From an uncultured Ruminococcus sp. (GTDB lineage Bacteria > Bacillota > Clostridia > Oscillospirales > Acutalibacteraceae), in contig CACXFS010000034.1 of assembly GCA_902766885.1 (NCBI GenBank), positions 1 through 32,443 on the forward strand: 32,443 nucleotides of DNA. The letters are read 5' to 3'. Every line of letters starts with the position of its first letter. Position 1 is the first letter of the stretch. The notes below the pieces were generated by a model. That model was not told where the DNA came from. It ran no database searches and was given only the letters and a program-made list of their open reading frames with translations. The position numbers were made by a program, and so were the translations under genes. Shown here one piece after another: positions 22,890 to 30,393 of this stretch.

Positions 22890-23681
22890 ATGGAAAAAAT
22901 CAATGAAACACTAATAAAAATGATGCCTACTGTTCTGATGCTTATTGCAGTAATTGTAATCGGATTCGTTGCAGCAAAGCTGATAATAAGATTACTTAAA
23001 AATATTCTTAACAAAACAAATATTGAGCACACAGCGGTCACATTCATTGTGTCGCTTGTTAAAGTACTGCTTTACATAATCATAGCAATAACAGCACTCG
23101 CAACTATCGGCGTTAACGTAGCTTCTCTCATAACTGCTGTAGGTGCGGCGGCATTGACAGCAGGACTTGCGTTGCAGGACAGTTTAAGCAATCTCGCAAG
23201 CGGTATGATTATTCTGTTCAATAAACCTTTTGTTGCAGGTGATATACTTGAATTTGAGGGGATAAAGGGAAGAGTAGAGAATATCAAAATTTTCTTTACT
23301 ACAATTCATACCCTTGATAACAAGACTGTTACTATTCCTAATTCACGTCTTACTTCAAATAATGTTGTCAACTGCACAATGGTTGATAAACGCAGGGTGG
23401 ATTTGAAGTACACAATCAGCTATGATGATGATATTTCAAAAGTCAAGGGACTCATTTATACACTCATTTCTACAAATGATAAAATAATTAATGATCCCGA
23501 GCCTGCTGTTCATGTGGGTGAACACCTTGACAGCGGTGTTGAAATTATTGTTATGGTCTGGACTACACCCGACGATTACTATGATGTTTACTATTTTATG
23601 CAGGAAAATGTTAAACTCGTTTTTGATAAAAACGGAATCACTATTCCTTATCCGCACGTTGTTGTAAAAAATCAAAAGTAA
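22890..23681 (+). CDS. MscS-family mechanosensitive channel (small-conductance)
   Basis: 263 residues, close to the size of E. coli MscS. Three helices lie at about 12-38, 50-72 and 78-110. The pore helix reads VGAAALTAGLALQDSLSNLASG, with the Gly/Ala packing and the glutamine-containing kink typical of MscS TM3. The next part, FNKPFVAGDILEFEGIKGRVENI, is the MscS beta domain, then TIPNSRLTSNNVVN and the alpha/beta C-terminal cage. Such channels open under membrane tension and release solutes on osmotic downshock. GAGG lies about 9 bases before the ATG. It is the second gene of a pair with the MORN protein and is followed by a hairpin terminator. Confidence 0.93.
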   Translation: MEKINETLIKMMPTVLMLIAVIVIGFVAAKLIIRLLKNILNKTNIEHTAVTFIVSLVKVLLYIIIAITALATIGVNVASLITAVGAAALTAGLALQDSLSNLASGMIILFNKPFVAGDILEFEGIKGRVENIKIFFTTIHTLDNKTVTIPNSRLTSNNVVNCTMVDKRRVDLKYTISYDDDISKVKGLIYTLISTNDKIINDPEPAVHVGEHLDSGVEIIVMVWTTPDDYYDVYYFMQENVKLVFDKNGITIPYPHVVVKNQK

Positions 23682-23714
23682 ATTTTGTATAAACTGTTAT
23701 CAACGGTAAATAAT

Positions 23715-23746
23715 AATGGTGTCGTATCAACGGCACCATTTTTTAT
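23715..23746 (+). terminator. Rho-independent terminator after the MscS gene
   Basis: AATGGTGTCG (23715-23724) pairs with CGGCACCATT (23731-23740), one T-G wobble, followed by TTTTTAT. Confidence 0.85.
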
Positions 23747-23763
23747 ATATAAGGATGATTGCT

Positions 23764-24078
23764 ATGAAAAAATTATTATTATTAATCTCAGCGGCAGCAA
23801 TTCTTGTTTTATCATTTGTTGGCTGCGGTATGGGAAATGCTGTATCTGACGCCGCTTCAGGTGTTGGTAATGCAGCGTCAGACGTTGCAAGCGGAGCAGG
23901 TTCAGCTGCAAGCGATATTGCAGACGGTTCGGTGACTGACCGTGACGGAGTTATCGGCAACGAAAACGAAACAAAGAACAACACACAGGATAATACAAAG
24001 AACAGCTCAAATAACAATTCTCAGAAAAACACACAAAATTCAACTAATGCAACAAAACCGTCTGATGAGCTTGTTTAA
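23764..24078 (+). CDS. Small lipoprotein with 11-residue repeats, function unknown
   Basis: 104 residues from ATG 23764, set by AAGGAT upstream; the longer frame from 23716 would run through the preceding terminator. A lipoprotein signal peptide (MKKLLLLISAAAILVL) ends in a lipobox FVGC with Cys21. Three consecutive 11-residue units follow (24-34 GNAVSDAASGV, 35-45 GNAASDVASGA, 46-56 GSAASDIADGS), an Ala/Ser/Asp-rich hendecad pattern that could form a helix lying on a surface. The rest (about 66-104) is Asn/Thr/Lys-rich and disordered. It is predicted to be anchored on the outer face of the membrane. No family was recognised. It follows the MscS gene but is separated from it by a terminator. 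Confidence 0.75.
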   Translation: MKKLLLLISAAAILVLSFVGCGMGNAVSDAASGVGNAASDVASGAGSAASDIADGSVTDRDGVIGNENETKNNTQDNTKNSSNNNSQKNTQNSTNATKPSDELV

Positions 24079-24101
24079 TTACGCTGAACGGAAAAATTTA
24101 C

Positions 24102-24142
24102 AGTATTTAAGCCTCGTATAAGTTCTGCGAGGCTTAAATACT
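24102..24142. terminator. Strong bidirectional hairpin between lipoprotein gene and sigE
   Basis: A perfect 15-bp stem, AGTATTTAAGCCTCG (24102-24116) with CGAGGCTTAAATACT (24128-24142), 11-base loop. It lies between convergent genes. There is no long T tract on either side, but the stem is among the longest in the window. Confidence 0.75.
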
Positions 24143-24153
24143 ATGTTTAAATT

Positions 24154-24855
24154 TTATACTGCCTTTTCAAGTTCACATTTTAACTGACGTATGATTTTCT
24201 TTTCGAGTCGAGAAATATAAGATTGAGATATTCCGAGTTTATCAGCAACCTGCTTTTGTGTATGCTCTTTTTTGCCGTTCAGGCCGAAACGCAGTTCCAT
24301 TATCAGACATTCACGTTCACCGAGCTTTGAAACAGCATTCAGTACAAGCTTTTTTTCAAGCTCATTTTCTATATTAATATTAACGGTATCGGGTTCGCTG
24401 CCGAGAATATCACAAAGCAGAAGTTCATTTCCGTCCCAGTCAGTATTCAGCGGTTCATCAATTGAAATTTCATTTTTAAGCTGCGAAGACTTTCTGAGAA
24501 ACATAAGGATTTCATTTTCAATGCATCTTGAGGCGTAAGTTGCAAGCTTGATGTTCTTTTCGGGTGAAAAAGTATTAACTGCCTTAATTAGTCCTATTGT
24601 ACCGATTGAAATCAAATCCTCTGCTCCTGCGCTGGGTGATTCAAACTTCTTAGCAATGTAGACAACAAGCCTCAGATTGTGCACAATCAGCGGTTCTCTT
24701 GCACTTTCATCTCCATCCATAATTTTTTGCATTACTTTATTCTCCTCATCTTTGGTGAGCGGAGGCGGAAGTGTTTCGTTTCCGTTGATATAGAATACTT
24801 CATTTTCTGACAAAAACAACATTTTAATTCTGTATAGGAAATTATGTATAAGCAT
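24154..24855 (-). CDS. sigE: Sporulation sigma factor SigE (pro-sigma-E, mother cell)
   Basis: 233 residues from ATG 24855, which follows AGAGGT; the alternative start at 24891 overlaps spoIIGA and has no such site. It directs early mother-cell gene expression in sporulation. Region 2 is intact ([46 protein letters not shown]), the SigE-typical [17 protein letters not shown] is present (131-147), and region 4 carries the helix-turn-helix [20 protein letters not shown] (200-219). The N-terminus is a hydrophobic pro-sequence ([14 protein letters not shown]) followed by [12 protein letters not shown], matching the cleavage area of pro-sigma-E but about six residues shorter than in Bacillus subtilis. 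It lies 10 bases after spoIIGA. No sigG follows it. Confidence 0.95.
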   Translation of the reverse strand: MLIHNFLYRIKMLFLSENEVFYINGNETLPPPLTKDEENKVMQKIMDGDESAREPLIVHNLRLVVYIAKKFESPSAGAEDLISIGTIGLIKAVNTFSPEKNIKLATYASRCIENEILMFLRKSSQLKNEISIDEPLNTDWDGNELLLCDILGSEPDTVNINIENELEKKLVLNAVSKLGERECLIMELRFGLNGKKEHTQKQVADKLGISQSYISRLEKKIIRQLKCELEKAV

Positions 24856-24865
24856 TGCTGACCTC

Positions 24866-25666
24866 TCATTCAATATTTTTTGAAATTTCATACGGAATCA
24901 ATGCCCGTATGTCACCTTTGATAACATTTTTGCATATACCTATATATACATCTTTGATTTCAACTCCGTTAATTTTAATTATATCGGGCTTAAATCCCTT
25001 TAATATTCCTTTACCTCCCAGACTGTTAAAAGGTATTATCCTTGTGTTTTCATCATTAGGAATACATCTGTCAAGTAAATCTTCTTCTGCAATTATTACG
25101 TAATCACCGGAAAAAGGTTCTTTGACATTACATCCGCTGTCAATTTTTGCACTGAATACAACAGACTTTTCCGATAAATTAATTTCAACATTACAAATAC
25201 CACCTCCACATACACCTTTCGTCAACCTTTTTATAAGTTTGAGAATATAATAGCAGGCAAGAGTAAGAATAATAAGAACAACGGGGGAAATATTAAAGTA
25301 AACGGTGTCATTGTATATTTCCAACCCTTTTGGTTTAAAAGCCGTATATATGAATATCATTATTCCGCAAAATGAAAAGGAAATAAAAAAGTAAACTGCT
25401 ACCCGTTTGATATAACTTTTTAAGCTGCATTTTCCGAAGGCTGAAAAAACTATTGCAGCGGCAGAAACTATGTCAAATATGATGTTTATTCCGAACGGAA
25501 GCTCAGGCAGTAATGCGGCAAGACTGAAAAGTCCGCCGAGTAAGCTTCCAAAAATCATTCTGCGGTATGATGTTCCAAGATGAAGAAACTTCTTTGTACA
25601 GAGAATTATAAAAAAATCAATGAAGATATTCACCGTAATCAATACGTCAATATAAACTGTTCTCAT
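24866..25666 (-). CDS. spoIIGA: Pro-sigma-E processing peptidase SpoIIGA
   Basis: 266 residues from ATG 25666, preceded by AAGGGGTG; a GTG at 25675 lies within that site. SpoIIGA is a membrane aspartic protease that removes the pro-sequence of sigma-E. The N-terminal part has about five membrane helices ([19 protein letters not shown] to about residue 145). The C-terminal cytoplasmic protease domain carries [15 protein letters not shown], with catalytic Asp176 in D-S-G, and later [17 protein letters not shown], as in the family. It is directly upstream of sigE, the conserved arrangement. Overall similarity to the Bacillus protein is modest, as expected for this fast-evolving family. Confidence 0.92.
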   Translation of the reverse strand: MRTVYIDVLITVNIFIDFFIILCTKKFLHLGTSYRRMIFGSLLGGLFSLAALLPELPFGINIIFDIVSAAAIVFSAFGKCSLKSYIKRVAVYFFISFSFCGIMIFIYTAFKPKGLEIYNDTVYFNISPVVLIILTLACYYILKLIKRLTKGVCGGGICNVEINLSEKSVVFSAKIDSGCNVKEPFSGDYVIIAEEDLLDRCIPNDENTRIIPFNSLGGKGILKGFKPDIIKINGVEIKDVYIGICKNVIKGDIRALIPYEISKNIE

Positions 25667-25741
25667 TATTTTCACCCCTTATAAATTATTGCACAGCCGC
25701 AAAATAATAAATGTCAAAATATGTACAGGAGGTAAAATTAT

Positions 25742-25828
25742 ATGTTGGTGGGAATTATAATAGGAATGTTCATCGGAGCTTTTGTTGGTGTCAGTATAAT
25801 GTGTCTGTTTTACTACACCAAGGATTGA
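25742..25828 (+). CDS. 28-residue membrane peptide, DUF3789-like
   Basis: This tiny gene encodes one hydrophobic helix, MLVGIIIGMFIGAFVGVSI, followed by MCLFYYTKD. AGGAGG lies 7 bases upstream of the ATG, a strong site that supports real translation. The glycine-spaced GMFIGxFxGVxxM pattern matches the small DUF3789 family of Firmicutes membrane peptides, whose function is unknown. It is the only plus-strand gene between spoIIGA and the DegV gene, both on the minus strand. Its position beside spoIIGA may be chance. The family assignment is from memory of its pattern. Confidence 0.7.
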   Translation: MLVGIIIGMFIGAFVGVSIMCLFYYTKD

Positions 25829-25854
25829 TGCCGGACGCATAAATATGTATTTAG

Positions 25855-25888
25855 TATGAAAAAAGCCGACTCAATTGAGCCGGCTTTA
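25855..25888 (-). terminator. Rho-independent terminator of the DegV gene
   Basis: AAAGCCG (25862-25868) pairs with CGGCTTT (25881-25887) around an inner palindrome CTCAATTGAG. On the minus strand it ends in a run of six T. It also lies behind the plus-strand micro-gene. Confidence 0.85.
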
Positions 25889-25911
25889 CATATATTATTA
25901 TAGTTTTATTT

Positions 25912-26784
25912 TTATGACTTAAGATTTCTTTTACCAAGGAAAACAATAGCGAGCATACCCGAACCAACGTGAGAACCGATAACGGGACCGATGTCGCAAA
26001 TCTGAACTTCCTTGCACATACCCTTGATTGCTTTTTTCAGTTCAAGAGCTCCTTCTTTATTGTCGGCGTGAGCAACAAAAACAATGTTATCCTTATTATT
26101 CTCTCCGTCACGTTCAAAATGCTTGACAAGTGTGGGGATGATGTTGCTTTTACCTCTGATTTTACCAACGTTAACAAGACGTCCGCCGTCATCAACGCTG
26201 ATTAACGGTTTAATCTGTAAGGCTTTTCCGAATGTAGCAGTAACAGCAGAAATTCTTCCGCCTCTTTTAAGCTGGTCAAGATCATCAACAACAAACCAAT
26301 GACTTAATTTAAGCCTTGTTTCTTCGATGAATTCAGCAAGTTCTTCAATTGAAACACCCTCAGAATACTTTTTGCCTGCAAGATATACAAGTAATCCAAG
26401 TCCTGCAGAGTCACAAAGAGAATCAATCGTTATGATTTTTCTGTCGGGATATTTTTCCTTTAAATCCTTGACAGCCATAAGACAGGTGTTATATGTTCCG
26501 CTTAATCCTGTAGATATACCCGTATAAAGAATATCTTTGCCTGCCTTTAGATAGGTTTCAAAATAATTAGTAAAGCTGTTGTAGTTAATCTGAGTGGTTT
26601 TTGAGTCAACACCTTTTTTGATTTTATCATAAAATTCATCAAGGCTCATCATTCTTGCGTCTGTATAGTGAAGATAGCACTTACCCTCCATCTGAAATTC
26701 CATAGGAAGAACTTCAACGCCGATTTCACTAACCTGCTTTTCCGTTAAATCACACGAGGCGTCCGTCATAAAAACATAATCCAT
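25912..26784 (-). CDS. DegV-family fatty-acid-binding protein
   Basis: 290 residues from ATG 26784, chosen because AGGAGAT precedes it; the frame continues upstream without a site. Motifs are FMTDASCDLTEKQ (5-17), SKTTQINYNSF, TGISTGLSGTYNTC, a DDLDQLKRGGRIS stretch and GSHVGSGMLAI near the end, all characteristic of DegV (FakB-like) proteins. DegV/FakB proteins bind a fatty acid and, with FakA kinase, present it for phosphorylation and membrane lipid synthesis. No fakA-like gene is in the window, so the role in fatty acid use is inferred from the family. It is a single-gene unit with its own promoter and terminator. Confidence 0.92.
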   Translation of the reverse strand: MDYVFMTDASCDLTEKQVSEIGVEVLPMEFQMEGKCYLHYTDARMMSLDEFYDKIKKGVDSKTTQINYNSFTNYFETYLKAGKDILYTGISTGLSGTYNTCLMAVKDLKEKYPDRKIITIDSLCDSAGLGLLVYLAGKKYSEGVSIEELAEFIEETRLKLSHWFVVDDLDQLKRGGRISAVTATFGKALQIKPLISVDDGGRLVNVGKIRGKSNIIPTLVKHFERDGENNKDNIVFVAHADNKEGALELKKAIKGMCKEVQICDIGPVIGSHVGSGMLAIVFLGKRNLKS

Positions 26785-26836
26785 ATTTACATCTCCTAAA
26801 TAAGTATATGATATATAAGCAAATAAATACAAATAC

Positions 26837-26865
26837 ATTTTATCAAATCAACAGCTAAAAGTCAA
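26837..26865 (-). promoter_or_regulatory. Promoter of the DegV gene
   Basis: Minus strand -35 TTGACT (26860-26865), 17-base spacer, -10 TAAAAT (26837-26842). Confidence 0.7.
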
Positions 26866-26920
26866 CGAATACAATTGTTATTATATACATATATATGAAA
26901 AATAAAGGAGAGTGACTTTA

Positions 26921-27208
26921 GTGAACTGCCGATTTGCCGATTTGCGTCATAAAGAAGTTATAAGCGCCTGCGACGGTACACGACTGGGATTTGTAGATGA
27001 TGTTATCGTGGATACAAAGACGGCTTGTGTTGTATCTTTTGTAATATTTGGTCGAATGAGTTTCTTCGGATTGTTCGGGAAATGTGAGGATTATATTATT
27101 CCTTGGGAGAAAATTCAGCTAATCGGGGAGGATACAATCATAATTTCCTGCAAAACGCCCAACCCTGTAAAAAGACAGAAAAAACGCCGTTTTCATCAAA
27201 AAAATTAA
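26921..27208 (+). CDS. YlmC/YmxH-family sporulation-associated PRC-barrel protein
   Basis: 95 residues from GTG 26921, preceded by AAAGGAG at 26904-26910; the GTG at 26912 is too close to that site. The sequence NCRFADLRHKEVISACDG and LGFVDDVIVDTKTACVVSFV, followed by YIIPWEKIQLIGEDTIII, matches the small PRC-barrel proteins called YlmC or YmxH, which occur throughout endospore formers and are often linked with sporulation genes. The molecular function is unknown. A basic tail (KRQKKRRFHQKN) follows the barrel and could bind nucleic acid, which is speculation. It is divergent from the DegV gene. Confidence 0.85.
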   Translation: MNCRFADLRHKEVISACDGTRLGFVDDVIVDTKTACVVSFVIFGRMSFFGLFGKCEDYIIPWEKIQLIGEDTIIISCKTPNPVKRQKKRRFHQKN

Positions 27209-27519
27209 AAAAATCTACTTTCTCACTGTACGGCAAAATAAACTAAGAAAAGTAGTGAATTATGTTAAATATGCACAACGTATAATTTCTTTATGAAATT
27301 AAAGAGAAATGTTGTTACAATTTAATTACAAAGGTTACAAGCCAAAATCGGACCTTGACTTGCAATTTGACTTTTTTTGTGTTTTAATACAGTTGAAATT
27401 GTGTGTTTGATAAAATTTTAACGACTAAAGGACGTTGTACTCATTCAATAATCAATTTATTTGATTAACAATTACTCATTAATTGTTTTGGGTACAGAAA
27501 TCACAGGGAGGATAAATTT
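27209..27519. other. 311-base intergenic region upstream of the hydrolase gene
   Basis: A/T-rich leader region. It contains three TTACAA copies (27315-27340) that form WalR-box-like sites on the minus strand, a weak candidate promoter (TTGCAA, 17 bases, TTTAAT, near 27361-27389), and a purine-rich ribosome binding site at the end. No ORF or structured RNA motif I recognise. Confidence 0.5.
27314..27339 (-). promoter_or_regulatory. WalR-box-like direct repeats upstream of a wall hydrolase
   Basis: Read on the minus strand, TGTAAT, five bases, TGTAAC fits the WalR (YycF) consensus TGTWAH-N5-TGTWAH exactly. A further TGTAAC lies three bases from the first half-site. WalR controls wall hydrolases in low-GC Gram-positives; its presence in this organism cannot be seen here. 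Confidence 0.45.
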
Positions 27520-28428
27520 TTGAGAGCGACAAAATATAAGCATTACGGAAGCGAAAGCAAATCAGAAAAGAGGGTTACTAAAACCTCAAAGCCGAAATCA
27601 GGCAAAAAGGTGAAAGCATTTTCTTTTGTCTTTGCACTTTCTCTGGCAGCAGTTGCACTTATCGTGCCTACTACAACACTTGCACCCGACGTTGACGCTT
27701 ATGAAGACAGCAAAGCGGCTTCGTATTCAGTTGGTGACGCTAATGAGTTTGCAGCAGTTATTACCGATAACTGCGTAATCGAAACTACTGTGCCGTTAAC
27801 CCAAGAGGAAACTACCGTAGCGCCGACAACAAAGAAAACAACAAAAGAAACAAAGCCTACTGAGTCTGCAACCGAAGCTGAAACTGATGCTGAAAAGTCA
27901 GTTGATGAAACTTCAGAGGTTGAAAAAAGCGAAAACAGTGTTGAACTTAGTGAAAATTCCGAATACAGTGAAAGCTATACGGAATATCAGGAAGAGAGCA
28001 GCAATGATTATTCCTTCAGTACAGGCAGCTATCTTATTGGCATAAGCAACCCTGATTATAACTACAGTCCTTCACCTGTTTCTCTTTCATCATATGACAG
28101 AGCAAAGCTTGAAAGACTTGTTATGGGCGAAGCAGGAAGTATGGGATACAACGGTTGTGCACTTGTTGCGCAGTGCATCAGAGATGCTATGAACCGTTCA
28201 AACACAACTTCTATTGACAGAATAATTTCCGAATACCAGTATTATGCACCTACAAATAAAGAGCCTAATCAGACTGTTAAAGATGCAGTATCTTACATAT
28301 TTGATCAAAACGGCTCAGCCGTACAGCACAGAATACTCTGTTTCTATACGGGCTCAAGTAATTGGCACGAAACACAGAATTTCATTGTAGGATGCGGAAA
28401 TGTAAGATTTTTCGATTTAAAAGCATAA
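27520..28428 (+). CDS. Secreted SleB-type cell wall hydrolase with Thr/Glu/Ser-rich linker
   Basis: 302 residues from TTG 27520, with GGGAGG at 27507-27512. Residues 1-30 are basic, 31-55 form a hydrophobic segment (KAFSFVFALSLAAVALIVP) acting as a signal peptide or anchor. Residues about 60-170 are a Thr/Glu/Ser-rich, probably disordered spacer. The C-terminal domain (about 192-302) is the Hydrolase_2/SleB fold: LERLVMGEAGSMGYNGCALV with catalytic Glu204, and the conserved SNWHETQNFIVGCGNVRFF end. SleB-type enzymes are lytic transglycosylases cutting peptidoglycan, in spores or in vegetative walls. The long spacer suggests reach through the wall of a growing cell, not a spore-cortex enzyme. 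A hairpin terminator follows. Confidence 0.85.
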   Translation: MRATKYKHYGSESKSEKRVTKTSKPKSGKKVKAFSFVFALSLAAVALIVPTTTLAPDVDAYEDSKAASYSVGDANEFAAVITDNCVIETTVPLTQEETTVAPTTKKTTKETKPTESATEAETDAEKSVDETSEVEKSENSVELSENSEYSESYTEYQEESSNDYSFSTGSYLIGISNPDYNYSPSPVSLSSYDRAKLERLVMGEAGSMGYNGCALVAQCIRDAMNRSNTTSIDRIISEYQYYAPTNKEPNQTVKDAVSYIFDQNGSAVQHRILCFYTGSSNWHETQNFIVGCGNVRFFDLKA

Positions 28429-28449
28429 TTCAGTATTAAATATCTGTAA

Positions 28450-28487
28450 AAATCAAGTGTTTTTCAAAAAAAGCACTTGATTTTTTT
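28450..28487 (+). terminator. Rho-independent terminator after the hydrolase gene
   Basis: AAATCAAGTG (28450-28459) pairs with CACTTGATTT (28474-28483) and a T run follows to 28487. The 3' arm overlaps the -35 region of the rpsB promoter. Confidence 0.85.
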
Positions 28488-28504
28488 CATTTTTATGGTA
28501 TAAT
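28477..28504 (+). promoter_or_regulatory. Promoter of rpsB-tsf, overlapping the preceding terminator
   Basis: -35 TTGATT (28477-28482), 16-base spacer, -10 TATAAT (28499-28504). The transcript would start near 28511 and carry a leader of about 100 bases. Confidence 0.6.
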
Positions 28505-28508
28505 ATAT

Positions 28509-28596
28509 AAGCATTTCGCACGCTGATGCTTGTCGGCAGGGTGGCATAATTGCTTATTGCGCCGATAAAATCAAGGCACAGCGGAGGTTTTAACCT
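28509..28596 (+). ncRNA. Structured rpsB leader, possible autoregulatory RNA
   Basis: The leader contains AAGCAT/ATGCTT (28509-28514 with 28526-28531) and TTGTCGGC/GCCGATAA (28530-28537 with 28561-28568, one G-T wobble) and is GC-richer than other leaders in the window. The two stems share two bases, so they may compete. No known S2-leader motif was identified, so the RNA function is a hypothesis. Confidence 0.35.
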
Positions 28597-28612
28597 AAGG
28601 AGGAAATTAAAA

Positions 28613-29344
28613 ATGGCAGTAGTTTCTATGAAACAGCTCCTGGAGGCCGGCGTACACTTCGGTCACCAGACAAGAAGATGGAACCCTAAGATGGCAGAGT
28701 ACATCTTCACAGAACGTAACGGTATCTACATTATCGACCTTCAGAAGAGCGTTAAAAAGCTCGAGGAAGCTTACAACTTTGTTCGTGAGATTTCCGCAGA
28801 AGGCAAGAGCGTACTTTTCGTTGGTACAAAGAAGCAGGCTCAGGATTCCGTTAAGGAAGAAGCAGAGCGTGCAGGCGCTTACTATGTAAACGCAAGATGG
28901 CTCGGCGGTATGCTTACAAACTTCTCAACAATACGCAGAAGAATTGCTCGTTTAAAGCAGCTTCGTGCTATGCAGGAGGACGGCACATTTGACCTTCTTC
29001 CCAAGAAGGAAGTTATTAAGCTCAACCTTGAGATTGAAAAGCTTGAAAAGTTTATGGGCGGTATCAAAGATATGACAGAGATGCCCGGCGCACTCTTTAT
29101 CGTTGACCCCAGAAAAGAAAGAATTGCAGTTTCAGAAGCTAAAAAGCTCAATATTCCGATTGTTGCAATCGTTGATACAAACTGCGATCCCGATGAAATC
29201 GACTATGTAATCCCCGGTAATGACGACGCTATCCGTGCAGTAAAGCTTATTGCAGGCGCAATGGCTAATGCTGTAATCGAAGGCAGAGAAGGTCAGATGG
29301 GTGCAGCTGCTGTTGAAGAAACAGAGGAAGAAACAGCTGAATAA
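28613..29344 (+). CDS. rpsB: 30S ribosomal protein S2
   Basis: 243 residues from ATG 28613, set by AAGGAGG at 28597-28603; the frame runs back to 28550 without a start signal. The protein opens with [20 protein letters not shown] and contains [20 protein letters not shown] and [20 protein letters not shown], all invariant features of S2, which sits on the back of the small subunit and helps bind S1-like proteins and mRNA. An acidic C-terminal tail (EETEEETAE) follows. The gene is 39 bases upstream of tsf, the standard rpsB-tsf operon. Codon choice is strongly biased, as expected for a highly expressed gene. Confidence 0.98.
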   Translation: MAVVSMKQLLEAGVHFGHQTRRWNPKMAEYIFTERNGIYIIDLQKSVKKLEEAYNFVREISAEGKSVLFVGTKKQAQDSVKEEAERAGAYYVNARWLGGMLTNFSTIRRRIARLKQLRAMQEDGTFDLLPKKEVIKLNLEIEKLEKFMGGIKDMTEMPGALFIVDPRKERIAVSEAKKLNIPIVAIVDTNCDPDEIDYVIPGNDDAIRAVKLIAGAMANAVIEGREGQMGAAAVEETEEETAE

Positions 29345-29383
29345 TTATAATTTAAAATTACTTTTCGAAAGGATGTATTCATA

Positions 29384-30295
29384 ATGGCAGCATTTACAGC
29401 TCAGGATGTAAAAGCACTCAGAGAGAAAACAGGCTGCGGCATGATGGACTGCAAAAAGGCACTCACAAATGCCGACGGCGATATGGATAAGGCAATTGAC
29501 TTTTTAAGAGAACAGGGTCTTGCTAAGCAGGCTAAAAAGGCAAGCAGAGTAGCTGCTGAAGGTGTAGCTTACGCTTGCACGAGCGATGACCTTTCTGTAG
29601 GCGTTGTAATTGAAGTTAACGCTGAAACAGACTTCGTTGCAAAGAACGATTCTTTTATGGATTTCGTTAAGGCTTGCGCTGAAACAGTAATGAAGCAGAA
29701 TCCTGCTGATGTTGAGGCTCTTCTTGCTCTCCAGGCTGAAGGCACAACACAGACTGTTGCTGAGCTTTTACAGGAAAAGGTTCTTACAATCGGCGAGAAT
29801 ATTCAGATTCGTCGCTTTGAGCGTATGGAAGGCGCTTGCGTTGCTTACGTACACGCTGGCGGTAAAATCGGCGTTCTTGTAAACTTTGATACTGACCTCG
29901 CTGATAAACCCGAATTCGTTGCATACGGCAAGGACGTTGCAATGCAGATTGCAGCTCTTAACACACAGTATCTCACAGAGAAAGATGTTCCTGCTGATGT
30001 TATCGAGCATGAAAAAGAAGTTATGCGCCAGCAGGTAATCAACGAGGGTAAGCCCGAAGCAATTGCTGATAAGATTGTAATGGGTAAGATTGGCAAGTTC
30101 TATAAGGAAAACTGCCTTGTAGATCAGGAGTTTGTTAAGGATAACAAGCAGACAATCAAGCAGTACACACAGAACACTGCAAAGGCTCTCGGCGGTTCTA
30201 TCGAAATCAAGAAGTTCGTTCGTTTTGAAAAGGGCGAAGGCATTGAGAAAAGACAGGACGATTTTGCAGCTGAAGTTGCAAGCATGGTAAAATAA
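29384..30295 (+). CDS. tsf: Translation elongation factor Ts
   Basis: 303 residues. EF-Ts exchanges GDP for GTP on EF-Tu. The N-terminal UBA-like domain reads TAQDVKALREKTGCGMMDCKKAL (5-27), followed by VIEVNAETDFVAKND (75-89) containing the TDFV motif that contacts EF-Tu. GMEGACVAYVHAGGKIGVLV-like sequence in the centre (about 148-165) and the C-terminal KIGKFYKENCLVDQEFV complete the family pattern. AAAGGAT precedes the ATG. It is co-transcribed with rpsB and ends at the hairpin at 30320-30346. Confidence 0.98.
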   Translation: MAAFTAQDVKALREKTGCGMMDCKKALTNADGDMDKAIDFLREQGLAKQAKKASRVAAEGVAYACTSDDLSVGVVIEVNAETDFVAKNDSFMDFVKACAETVMKQNPADVEALLALQAEGTTQTVAELLQEKVLTIGENIQIRRFERMEGACVAYVHAGGKIGVLVNFDTDLADKPEFVAYGKDVAMQIAALNTQYLTEKDVPADVIEHEKEVMRQQVINEGKPEAIADKIVMGKIGKFYKENCLVDQEFVKDNKQTIKQYTQNTAKALGGSIEIKKFVRFEKGEGIEKRQDDFAAEVASMVK

Positions 30296-30319
30296 TAATT
30301 TACAATTTCATTGCTTATA

Positions 30320-30346
30320 AAATTCCCGCATTATGCGGGAATTTTT
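30320..30346 (+). terminator. Rho-independent terminator of rpsB-tsf
   Basis: Perfect 11-bp stem AAATTCCCGCA (30320-30330) with TGCGGGAATTT (30334-30344), three-base loop, ending in a T run. Confidence 0.92.
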
Positions 30347-30393
30347 GCGTAATAGGACTTTTGTCAATTTTGAATATAATATAGGTGAATATT

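Noticed and set aside
25684-25717. Spo0A-type spoIIG promoter with TTGACA and a -10-like ATAATT or AATAAT at a 21-22 base spacing, as in Bacillus spoIIG, ahead of spoIIGA.
   Set aside because: The predicted start would fall inside the ribosome binding site of spoIIGA, leaving almost no leader, so I could not support it as a real promoter.
26870-26920. Possible sporulation sigma-E promoter (TATACATA-like) before the ymxH-like gene.
   Set aside because: The A/T-rich run gives many weak matches and no spacing stands out.
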